64,000 nucleotides of DNA. It comes from Nitrobacteraceae bacterium AZCC 2146 (GTDB lineage Bacteria > Pseudomonadota > Alphaproteobacteria > Rhizobiales > Xanthobacteraceae). The position numbers were made by a program, and so were the translations under genes. Where the stretch lies: NCBI GenBank assembly GCA_036924855.1, contig JBAGRP010000001.1, forward strand, positions 3,410,001 through 3,474,000, read 5' to 3'. Numbering within the stretch: position 1 is the first letter of the stretch; each line of letters begins with the position of its first letter. Under the pieces are notes generated by a model. That model saw nothing but the letters and a program-made list of their open reading frames with translations, ran no database searches and was not told where the DNA came from. Positions 51,419 to 59,125 of this stretch are shown in pieces.

Positions 51419-52234
51419 ATGGACGCATATATCTGTATCACCTGCGGCACCCAATACGCGCCGACATCGGCGCCGCCGGCCGCCTGCATCATCTGCGACG
51501 AGGAACGGCAATACGTGCCGCCGGGAGGCCAGGCCTGGACCACACTGAAACGTCTTGAACGCAGCCACATGCCGACCTTCCGCGACGAAGCCGGCCTGAT
51601 GGGGATCGGCATCGCGCCGGCCTTCGGCATCAACCAGCGCGCATTGCTGGTACCGACCAGGGACGGCAACGTGCTGTGGGACTGCGTCAGTCTCGTCAGC
51701 GACGTGATGGTCGATCTGATCAAGGGCATCGGCGGCCTGAAGGCGATCGCGATCTCGCATCCGCACTACTACACGACCATGGTGGAATGGAGCCGGGCCT
51801 TTGGCGGCATTCCGGTCTATCTGCATGCGGCGGACAAGGAATGGATCATGCGGACCGATCCCTGCCTCGAACTGTGGACCGGCGAGACCAAGGAGATCGC
51901 GCCGGGGCTGACGCTGCTGCGCACCGGCGGCCATTACGATGGCGGTACCATCCTGCACTGGGCGCAAGGCTGCGACGGCCGCGGCGCGCTGTTGTCCGGC
52001 GATCTGCTGCAGGTCGTCGCCGACCGCAAGCATCTCGGCTTCATGCGCTCCTATCCGAATTTCATCCCGCTCGGTGCCAGCGCAGTACAGACCATCGCCG
52101 ACCGCGTCATGCCGTTTCACTATGACGCGATCTACGGCGCCTTCTGGAACGCGGTGATTCAGCAGGACGCCAGGCAGGCGATGCAGGTTTCGGTGGCGCG
52201 GCACATCGAATGGCTGGGACGCGACATTGCCTGA
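51419..52234 (+). CDS. Metallo-beta-lactamase-fold hydrolase with N-terminal zinc ribbon
   Basis: This is a 271-residue protein. A rubredoxin-like metal knuckle comes first (CITC at 6-9, CIIC at 23-26), then an MBL-fold domain with SHPHYYTTMVEW (His114, His116), GGHYDGG (His172), LLSGDLLQ (Asp195) and PFHYDAIYG (His234). The standard HxHxDH motif is modified to HPHYYT, so metal occupancy may differ. ATG 51419 has AGAGG upstream. Third gene of the amidohydrolase/NicC-like operon; role unknown, possibly hydrolysis of a lactone, thioester or amide product. Confidence 0.85.
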   Translation: MDAYICITCGTQYAPTSAPPAACIICDEERQYVPPGGQAWTTLKRLERSHMPTFRDEAGLMGIGIAPAFGINQRALLVPTRDGNVLWDCVSLVSDVMVDLIKGIGGLKAIAISHPHYYTTMVEWSRAFGGIPVYLHAADKEWIMRTDPCLELWTGETKEIAPGLTLLRTGGHYDGGTILHWAQGCDGRGALLSGDLLQVVADRKHLGFMRSYPNFIPLGASAVQTIADRVMPFHYDAIYGAFWNAVIQQDARQAMQVSVARHIEWLGRDIA

Positions 52235-52235
52235 G

Positions 52236-52418
52236 GCATGTGTGCGTGAACGTATTTGCGCCAGGCTCGGCTGGCTCGGTATCGAACTGGATGCCACCGC
52301 CAACAATGCCGGCTCTGAGAGCATCGCTGCCAGGGAAAGCAAGGTCGATATTTGGATCATTCCGACCAGTGAGGAAACCACGATTGCGCACGACTGCATG
52401 GCCGTTCTGGCCTGCTAA
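52236..52418 (+). pseudogene. ackA: Acetate kinase C-terminal remnant
   Basis: The ~60 codons before the TAA at 52416 read VRERICARLGWLGIEL, DATANNAGSES and WIIPTSEETTIAHDCMAVL. This is the C-terminal end of AckA (usual form: VR...LGWLG.ELD..AN, then V.PT.EE..IA). The rest of the gene is absent; the MBL-fold gene stop lies where it should continue. No start or ribosome binding site of its own. It is a decayed relic left by a deletion or insertion. Confidence 0.8.
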
Positions 52419-52476
52419 GACCTGGCTCACTTGCGCCTCACAGGCACGGAGGCCCCTAACCGGTCCGGGGGAAACG

Positions 52477-52491
52477 CCCTAAAGTTTAGGG
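52477..52491. repeat. Short palindrome CCCTAAA-G-TTTAGGG
   Basis: A perfect 7-1-7 inverted repeat lies in the 259-base gene-free stretch between the AckA remnant and the convergent TTT binding-protein gene. It may be an operator or transcription-end relic; otherwise I see nothing in 52419-52677. Confidence 0.4.
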
Positions 52492-52677
52492 TACCCGCGT
52501 TCCAGAGGAACGAGAGTTGCGGAGGCGTTGGCCACGTCGTCGTTGACTGCGTATCACCGCGTAGCGACCTGCCCAGGTGATATCCCGGCAGTCGATCTAT
52601 CCAATCAAGCTCGCAATCGAATTTCGATCCGAGTTGCAGGTGCCGGCCTGACGGCCATAACCGTTCTTCAACTTAAT

Positions 52678-53667
52678 CTAGACTGGTTGCAAGCCGAGCG
52701 CCTGGGCGCTCTCTATCCAGACCGGCAATTCGTGCTGATACAAAGCATTGCTTTCCTTAAAGCCGAGCGCTGGCTCCAGCACGAAGGTGTTGAGAACTTC
52801 CTTGACCTTTGGATCGCTATTGGCCGCCACGCAGAGTTGCGCCAGCCGATCGACGATCGGCTGCGGCGTCGCCTTCGGCAATGCCCAGCCCGAGAAGCCG
52901 CTGACGGTGAAAAACCTCGATGTCGCGCCTTGTTCAGGCAGGGTCTTGACGTTCGGAATCGCATCGACCTTCTTCGAATGCACCGCGAACGCAACGCCGC
53001 GATTGCTTTGCAGGACGGATTGCGCGGCCGTGTAGCTGCCCATCGCGACATCGAGCGTGCCTTCCGCCAGCCCCGTCCACATCGGCGCTTCGCCGCGATA
53101 ATGGATCGGCTCGATGCTGAGACCATACTGCTTGTTGAGTTCATTGATCGTCATGTGCGGGGCTGAGCCCGCACTATAGGTGCCGAAATTCACCTTGCCA
53201 TTCTTGCGCGCGAAAGCGACGAATTCGTCCAGCGTTGTGACGCCGGACTTCGGGCTCGCGACCAGCAGCAGCCCGGCGCCCGGAATGACACTGACGAGCG
53301 TCAGGTCTTTGTCCATGTCGTAACCGGGGCTCTTCATCATCACCCTGTTCATCACGTAGGTGGTCGAGATGGAGCACAGGATCGCGTGACCATCGGGCTC
53401 CGCGCGCGCGACCTCCGCCGTGCCTATGGCGCCGGAGGCACCCGCCTTGTTTTCGATGACGACAGTCTGCCCCACCTGCTTGGAGATGAATTCGCCGAAG
53501 GCGCGTGCGAGCAGATCGGTCTGGCCGCCGGCCGGATAGCTACAGATCATACGGATCTGCCGCGATGGCCACGCGGCCTGCGCCGAGGCCCCGCGTGAGA
53601 GGAAAGGCATGGCAGCAGCTGCCGTGCCTGCCGCGATGAAGTGACGGCGATGAATTGTCGCTGACAT
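52678..53667 (-). CDS. Tripartite tricarboxylate transporter-type (Bug) binding protein
   Basis: This is a 329-residue TctC/Bug-family periplasmic protein with a twin-arginine-like leader (IHRRHFIAAGTAAAAMPFL). It has WPSRQIRMICSYPAGGQTDLLAR, VENKAGASGAIGT-like VIENKAGASGAIGTAEVARA, and LPEQGATSRFFTVSGFSGWALPKATP. TctA/TctB membrane genes are absent, as is common for these orphans. The ATG at 53667 is preceded by a run of ten G that merges with the GGAG ribosome binding site. Confidence 0.92.
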   Translation of the reverse strand: MSATIHRRHFIAAGTAAAAMPFLSRGASAQAAWPSRQIRMICSYPAGGQTDLLARAFGEFISKQVGQTVVIENKAGASGAIGTAEVARAEPDGHAILCSISTTYVMNRVMMKSPGYDMDKDLTLVSVIPGAGLLLVASPKSGVTTLDEFVAFARKNGKVNFGTYSAGSAPHMTINELNKQYGLSIEPIHYRGEAPMWTGLAEGTLDVAMGSYTAAQSVLQSNRGVAFAVHSKKVDAIPNVKTLPEQGATSRFFTVSGFSGWALPKATPQPIVDRLAQLCVAANSDPKVKEVLNTFVLEPALGFKESNALYQHELPVWIESAQALGLQPV

Positions 53668-53671
53668 GGCT

Positions 53672-53681
53672 CCCCCCCCCC
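53672..53681. repeat. Homopolymer of ten C in the TTT binding-protein leader
   Basis: Ten consecutive C (G on the coding strand) lie 5-14 bases upstream of the ATG, overlapping the Shine-Dalgarno sequence. Length changes by slippage could alter ribosome-binding-site spacing. Confidence 0.85.
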
Positions 53682-53887
53682 TGATTTTTTTAAGAGCGTA
53701 TCGCACCGTCGGCGCTTTGCCACGTGCGAAAGACGGGACAGATTGGCGCATGACGAGCCGAATTCCACGTCGCATCAGCCATCTGGATCGCAGCGCAGCA
53801 ATGCAGTAGGGTCCGGCCTAACCAAATCAGAAAATTCGTCGAGCCTTCGGGCTGGGCGTCAAATCATCATCTTGGGGACGGAATAGC

Positions 53888-54952
53888 ATGGCGCGGAGTA
53901 TTCTTATTCTCGGAGCCTCTTATGGCTCATTGCTGGCGACGAAGCTGCTGATGGCTGGTCACAACGTGACTCTCGTGTGCCGCAAGAAGACCGCAGAACT
54001 CATCAACCGCGATGGTACCGAAGTCCGCATCAAGCTGCGTGACGAGCCGACCCACAGGGCAATCTTCTCGCGCGACCTGCCTGGGAAACTGGATGCGGCC
54101 TCCCCCCAGGACGTCGTCCTCTCCCGTTACGATCTGGTCGGTCTTGCGATGCAGGAACCGCAATACACCAACCACACGATCCGGGTTCTGATGATCAAGA
54201 TCGCCGCGGCGAAGCTGCCCTGCCTTTCGATCATGAATATGCCGCCCCCACCCTATCTCAAACGGATCCCCGGGCTGGCGGACATGGACCTCGAAGAAGC
54301 GTATACCAATGCCGGAGTATGGGAGCGCTTCGAACCGGGGTTGGTATCGCTCTGCTCGCCTGATCCACAGGCCTTCCGCCCACCAGAGGAGGCAGCGAAT
54401 GTCCTCCATGTGGGCCTGCCGACGAATTTCAAGGCGGCTGGATTTGCTGACGAGGCCCATAACCGGCTGCTTCGGGAGCTGGAAGCGGACATTGACGCGG
54501 TGAAGCTGGATGGCCAGGACGTACCGGTGAAGCTCAAAGTTTTCGATTCGCTGTTCGTCCCGTTGGCGAAATGGTCGATGTTACTGACCGGAAACTATCG
54601 CTGCATCACGCCCGAAGAGCCGCAGTCAATCCGTGACGCGGTTCACGGTGATCTGAAGGTATCGCAGTCGATCTATGACCATGTCGATGCCATCGCTCGA
54701 CGCTTGGGGGCGGACCCGCAGGATCAGGTGCCGTTCGGAAAATACGCCAGGGCAGCGGAAAGCCTTCTCAAGCCCTCGTCGGCAGCGCGTGCGGTGGCCG
54801 CTGGCGCGCCCTTTATCGAGCGGGTTGATTTGCTGGTGAAGTTAATTTCGCAGCAACTGGGCATGCCCAATGCTGATATCGACCGGACGGTCCAGGTCGT
54901 AGATCAAAAACTCAATGAGAAGATTGTGGCGGGGGGCTCCAGCGCGCTGTGA
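53888..54952 (+). CDS. Ketopantoate reductase (PanE/ApbA)-like protein
   Basis: This is a 354-residue protein. An N-terminal Rossmann segment SILILGASYGSLLATKLLMAGHNVTLVCR is followed by ICVD-like YDLVGLAMQEPQYTN, and by a helical C-terminal domain with LAKWSMLLTGNYRC. The GxG motif is altered to GASYGS, and the usual catalytic Lys/Asn/Glu pattern of PanE cannot be traced clearly. It is probably a divergent oxidoreductase rather than a true pantothenate enzyme. It is on the same strand as the GreA-like and IlvD-like genes but separated from them by a 253-base gap without recognisable genes. Confidence 0.75.
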   Translation: MARSILILGASYGSLLATKLLMAGHNVTLVCRKKTAELINRDGTEVRIKLRDEPTHRAIFSRDLPGKLDAASPQDVVLSRYDLVGLAMQEPQYTNHTIRVLMIKIAAAKLPCLSIMNMPPPPYLKRIPGLADMDLEEAYTNAGVWERFEPGLVSLCSPDPQAFRPPEEAANVLHVGLPTNFKAAGFADEAHNRLLRELEADIDAVKLDGQDVPVKLKVFDSLFVPLAKWSMLLTGNYRCITPEEPQSIRDAVHGDLKVSQSIYDHVDAIARRLGADPQDQVPFGKYARAAESLLKPSSAARAVAAGAPFIERVDLLVKLISQQLGMPNADIDRTVQVVDQKLNEKIVAGGSSAL

Positions 54953-55205
54953 CGTCCGCTGTCGGTCTTGCTCGCCCAACGTATTTCCCATAGGAAATTG
55001 GTGCGCTCGATAGCAGCAATTCAGTCATATAGGAGCAGAGCGCGACATGCCTCCTGATACCAATGCCCGCTTTTCGCCAAGAGCGGTCTTCTCCAAAAGC
55101 GATCGACCAGATTGCCTGGGTGCACGATAGCGTCCTTTGACGGTTCTACGTTCTTGCCACCGACGATCCATCTTATAGAGAATCTCACGTAAAGGATTTC
55201 TGAGC

Positions 55206-55688
55206 TTGAGCGTTGCTTTCACCAAGGAAGACAGTGCCGAAACTGCGTCGGAGACTCTGCTACCCGACCGCCCGGTTTCACCTCATCCGAACCTTGTCAC
55301 GGAAGCGGGATTAAAGGCTCTGGAATTTCAACTTCACCAGGCTCGCGAGGCATACCAGACGGCGCAAAGCATCGAAGACGTGAATGAACGACGGCGGCAG
55401 GCAGCAAACCCGTTGCGGGATGTGCGCTACTTTGCGGCGAGAGTTCGGACGGCCCAGTTCATCGCCAATCCTACGTCGCTTGACACTGCCACCTTTGGGA
55501 CCACGGTGACCTTCAGGCGTGACGATGGACGTGTGCAGAAATACCGTATTGTGGGAGAGGACGAAGCGGACCCTAAGGTGGGTTCCATTTCCTTCGTATC
55601 CCCGGTAGCAAGGCTTCTGATGGGCAAGGCTGTTGGGGATGTCGTCGGCCCATCCGGTCAAGAGCTTGAGATTATTTCGATCTCGTAG
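55206..55688 (+). CDS. GreA/GreB-family transcription elongation factor
   Basis: This is a 160-residue protein. It begins MSVAFTKEDSAETASE, read from TTG 55206 with AAGGA upstream, then PVSPHPNLVTEAGLKALEFQL and a coiled-coil region (QAREAYQTAQSIEDVNERRRQA). The C-terminal GreA/GreB domain follows (ATFGTTVTFRRDDG, YRIVGEDEADPKVGSISFVSPVARLLMGKAVGD). It rescues stalled RNA polymerase through the secondary channel in family members. Rhizobiales often have extra copies of this short type. Confidence 0.9.
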   Translation: MSVAFTKEDSAETASETLLPDRPVSPHPNLVTEAGLKALEFQLHQAREAYQTAQSIEDVNERRRQAANPLRDVRYFAARVRTAQFIANPTSLDTATFGTTVTFRRDDGRVQKYRIVGEDEADPKVGSISFVSPVARLLMGKAVGDVVGPSGQELEIISIS

Positions 55689-55759
55689 CACACCCGCATC
55701 CAAGATATCGCCAACCAAACAATATCGATCGAAAAGCCGCCGCTAAAAAGGAATTCGCC

Positions 55760-57628
55760 GTGACAAAATCGCCAGTCGTGATCATCGACCGTCATCCAGG
55801 CCGCTCGGCCCAGACCATCGGGATCGCGCGAGAACTTGGCACCGATCAGGACTTGATCCACGAGCCGTCGGTTGGCGTGGTTGGCACCAAGGGTGACAGC
55901 CAGTGCTATATGGGAGTTGCGGCGAAGGTGGATGCGATCCACGCCAGCCTCAAGAGCCGCATCGGGAATGGCGCGGGCCAGTTGAAGCTTCGCCTTGTGC
56001 AGCCGGAATATACCATCGCAACATCGGATGGCATCCGGAACGGCACGCGCGAAATGCGCTACTCGCTTATCGGGCGCGAAGTGACGCACGATGCGCTCTG
56101 CGAACATCTCAGCGCTACCGGGCTCGCCGGCACAATCGCCGTCGTTGCCTGCGACAAGCCGCCCGTCGGCACCTTGGCCGCCCTGCTCGAACACAATGAA
56201 CCGTCGATCATCATGTCGGACGGGCCGATCCATCCCGGTACTGACCCGACAACCGGCGAGAAGCTCGACATCGTCAGCGCCTATCAGGTCGCCGGCAACT
56301 CGGACGCCGCGTACCGTCACCATATCGCCTGCCATGCTTGCCCCGGTTATGGCAGCTGCGGTGGCATGTTCACCTACAACACCATGCAGACCTTCATCGG
56401 CGTCGTCGGCATGCAGCCGCTGCACATGGTGGCCCCACCGTCTGACGATCCCCGCCGCCTCAAAGAATTCCCGGACCAGCTGGTCGAGTACCTCGCGCAG
56501 ATGATGGCGAAGGGCCTGAAGCCGCGTGACATTGTCGTCCGCGATTCGATCCGCAACGCAGTCATCGTCGCGATGGCGATTGGCGGCTCGACCAATGTCA
56601 CGCTGCATGCGCCGGAGATCGCTCGCGCCGCGGGGTTCGCGGACTTCTGGAAGGAGGTCATGACGCCGTCTGAATTCAACCATCTGTCTCAGTACGTCGT
56701 TCCGGTCCTGACCGACGCCCGTCCTTACGGCAAGTATTCGATGGTCGACATCGACGGGGTTGGCGGTGTGCAGGTGATCGTCCGTGAACTCCTGGAGGCC
56801 GGATTGCTCAATGGCGACGTGATGACATGCACCGGCGAAACGCTGGCCCAGCAGGTCAAGCGCCTCGGCACCAAGGCCGCAGATGGCACGGTGATCCACT
56901 CCATCGCCAAGCCCTACAAACCAACGGGTGGCCTGCGCGTTCTCGGCGGCAACCTGTCACCGGAGTTCTCGGCAATCCTGAAGCTCGCTGGCGTCGAAGG
57001 CGGGCTGGAGAATAATCTGTTCCGCGGCAGAGCGTGCGTGTTTGAAGGCGAGCAGGACTTGCTGGTGGCGCTCGACAAGACACCTGATCGATTCCAGAAC
57101 AACGACATGATCATCGTGCGATACGAGGGGCCGAGCGGCGCGCCAGGCATGCCCGAAATGCTCGACCCCACCTCGCGCATAACCACGCTGTGCCGTGAAC
57201 GCGGAATAGTGGTGGCGCTGATGACCGACGCGAGGTTCTCTGGCGGATCGGTCGGCCTCGTCATCGGCCACGTTGGCCCCGAAGCTGGCCTTGGCGGCCC
57301 GATCGCCTTCGTGCAGGACGGTGACGAGATCGTCGCGGATCTCAACAAGAACGAACTCAACTGTACGGCGCTGGCAGATCCAGCGATTCTCAATCAGCGC
57401 AAGGCGGCTTGGAACAAGGTGGTGGCGGCCAATGGCGGCATCCATCCGAACTGCGGTGAGGCCGACACCCGCCTGTTGCATCGCGCGCGGCTTACTGCCG
57501 TTCCTGCGACCCGCGGCGCCGGTTTGCACCCGAATCGCGAGGTCTGGGTACGCCAGCCGCGCGAAGCAACCCGGTCGGGCTTCGTGCCAAAGAACAAGCA
57601 TCGGCCGGAGGCGAACAAAGCCTTTTAG
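55760..57628 (+). CDS. IlvD/Edd-family dehydratase
   Basis: This is a 622-residue dehydratase. The Fe-S ligands are visible: Cys49 (GDSQCYMGV), Cys130 (AVVACDKPPVGTL) and Cys199 (ACPGYGSCGGMFT). The active-site TDARFSGGSVGLVIGHVGPEA is near the C-terminus. Changes from consensus (QCY for PCN, CDKPP for CDKT.PG, YNTM for ANTM) suggest a sugar-acid or other dehydratase rather than biosynthetic IlvD. GTG start with AAAAAGGA upstream. Its 72-base distance from the GreA-like gene and the nearby PanE-like gene give no clear pathway. Confidence 0.88.
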   Translation: MTKSPVVIIDRHPGRSAQTIGIARELGTDQDLIHEPSVGVVGTKGDSQCYMGVAAKVDAIHASLKSRIGNGAGQLKLRLVQPEYTIATSDGIRNGTREMRYSLIGREVTHDALCEHLSATGLAGTIAVVACDKPPVGTLAALLEHNEPSIIMSDGPIHPGTDPTTGEKLDIVSAYQVAGNSDAAYRHHIACHACPGYGSCGGMFTYNTMQTFIGVVGMQPLHMVAPPSDDPRRLKEFPDQLVEYLAQMMAKGLKPRDIVVRDSIRNAVIVAMAIGGSTNVTLHAPEIARAAGFADFWKEVMTPSEFNHLSQYVVPVLTDARPYGKYSMVDIDGVGGVQVIVRELLEAGLLNGDVMTCTGETLAQQVKRLGTKAADGTVIHSIAKPYKPTGGLRVLGGNLSPEFSAILKLAGVEGGLENNLFRGRACVFEGEQDLLVALDKTPDRFQNNDMIIVRYEGPSGAPGMPEMLDPTSRITTLCRERGIVVALMTDARFSGGSVGLVIGHVGPEAGLGGPIAFVQDGDEIVADLNKNELNCTALADPAILNQRKAAWNKVVAANGGIHPNCGEADTRLLHRARLTAVPATRGAGLHPNREVWVRQPREATRSGFVPKNKHRPEANKAF

Positions 57629-57844
57629 AAAGCTGCCGATCGGCGCGGTAGGGCCGAGTTTGGTTAGAAGCTCGTGCCCATCCCGTCCGATAAGATATTA
57701 TCCCGCCATCCTAGGCACGGAAGCCGACCTTGCCGATCCTGCGAATGTCCGCTTTGCGCAGCCAAAAGCCGACATCCGCTTAATCCGCTATTCCTTCTGT
57801 CCTATGTGAGAACAATCCGAAGGGCATTCCAGCGCAACTCCATC
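57629..57844. other. Gene-free spacer with degenerate repeat-like sequence
   Basis: No gene is supported. The stretch 57715-57790 contains alternating GAAGCCGAC, GTCCGCTTTGCGCAGCCAAAAGCCGACATCCGCTT-type motifs in imperfect repetition. It looks like a decayed copy of a dispersed spacer element. Confidence 0.45.
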
Positions 57845-58653
57845 TCACTCGACCCTGCGAAACTTTTGCGTGCGGTGCCCAAAGCCGACTTCCGCCGTGT
57901 AGATGTTTCCTTTGGAGTCGATGGCAATGTTGTGCACCCATTTGAACTGGCCGGGCTGGCGGCCATGACGCCCCAATTGGGTGAGCACCTTCCCATCGTC
58001 CCGGTTGATTGTAATGATCTGACCGTTCGCGCCATCGCCGGTCGGCCGAGCTTGTCCTGACTGTTGGAATCGCCGGTCACATTGGCCTTGCCGATCTGCT
58101 GGAGAAATTTTCCGTCACCGGTGAAGGTGAGGATCTGATGATCGGCGTTGTCATTGCCGGCAAGCCAGACATTGCCTTGGCTGTCGACATGAATGCCGTG
58201 CTCTGACTTCGGCCAATCGTAACCCACGCCAGGGCCGCCCCAATATCTCAGCAGGTTTCCTTCCTGATCGAATTCCAGGACCGGCGGCGGCGCCGTGCAG
58301 CACTTGGTCTCCGGTAGATTTTTGGTCGCGCCTTTCTCGTCATCAAGCAGGGTCGCGGGACGATGCACAATCCAGATGTGATCGTTGCGATCGACGGCAA
58401 TACCTGAGACTTGCCCAAGTATCCAATTGCCTGGCAATGGCTTCGGCCAGTACGGCTCCGGCTCGAATTTCGGGACTCCAGGCGCGTTGGATGGTTGCCC
58501 GATTGGCGCAGGCGGTTGCTGAGCAAAAGGTGGCGGCGGGCAGTTTGGCAGTCGTTGGGAAACGCGCGACTCAGAATAGTCGTCATGAAACCTTTGGCCG
58601 CGACGGGCTCGCTGCTCCATCAACTCTCGTGCCGCCGTTAGGCTAAATCGCAA
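57845..58653 (-). pseudogene. NHL-repeat protein, internally deleted and frameshifted
   Basis: The first part reads as a six-bladed NHL-type protein: ILGQVSGIAVDRNDHIWIVH, GIHVDSQGNVWLAGN, HQILTFTGDGKFLQQIGK, then NSQDKLGRP. At about 58035 the frame changes. The next register continues DGANGQIITINRDDGKVL, QLGRHGRQPGQFKWVHNIAI and DSKGNIYTAEVGFG to a TGA at 57845. Blades expected between LGRP and DGANG (roughly 100 residues) are missing, so an internal deletion caused the frame change. The N-terminus is also unclear, lacking a signal peptide. Confidence 0.8.
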
Positions 58654-59125
58654 TCCACTATCTTCGGACGAACCACGAACAAATGGGGCGGTGCGTGTTG
58701 CATCGGTGTTGCATGGAGCTGGCGGTACACTGCGTAACCCCTTGTAATTACACGGAGCCAGCGGAGCATACGGAATCAGTGATGCGACGCGTATTTTCGG
58801 CTACGAACAAATTGAGGATTGATAAGAAGCTTTTGATTTTATTGCGCTAAGCGCAACACGCGCGCTGGCGATCCCGGCATGACTCGAACATGCGACCTAC
58901 GGTTTAGGAAACCGTCTTCCTGCTAACAATGTCAATAGGTTAGAGGTCCCGTGTTGCAGATACGTTGCACGCGCCGGCAAGTGAGCGAAGCGAGCCGCAT
59001 TGGCATCCGCCAGTGTAGGGTGCGGGCATGTTGTTTACTCCTGTAAGGACGATCGCAAGAGGCTGCGTTGCTTGAGGTAGTGGTTGAAGCGCTCCTCCCA
59101 GCGTCGCATGGGAATTAACATCAGC
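58654..59125. other. Gene-free boundary region around the tRNA fragment
   Basis: No gene is supported in 472 bases. It contains the tRNA-Arg 3' fragment (58866-58916), several GTTGCA(T/G) repeats (GTGTTGCATCGGTGTTGCATGG near 58700, GTTGCAGATACGTTGCACG near 58955), and an AT-rich part at 58770-58850. The layout resembles the arm-type site region of an integrated element's end. Confidence 0.5.
58866..58916 (-). other. 3' half of tRNA-Arg(CCT): likely attachment-site scar
   Basis: On the minus strand the sequence folds as an anticodon arm ACGGT-TTCCTAA-ACCGT (58899-58915, anticodon CCT), a 5-base variable region, a T arm GCATG-TTCGAGT-CATGC (58877-58893), the 7-base acceptor 3' strand CGGGATC, a discriminator G and CCA. 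The matching 5' acceptor strand and D arm are absent, so it is not a functional tRNA. Integrases often duplicate exactly this 3' part of a tRNA gene. Confidence 0.8.

Noticed and set aside
55025..55225. 66-codon minus-strand frame before the GreA-like gene
   Set aside because: Overlaps the ribosome binding site and start of the GreA-like gene, no family character.
58866..58990. Complete tRNA gene
   Set aside because: Only the anticodon arm, T arm and acceptor 3' strand are present; no D arm or pairing 5' acceptor strand can be found.
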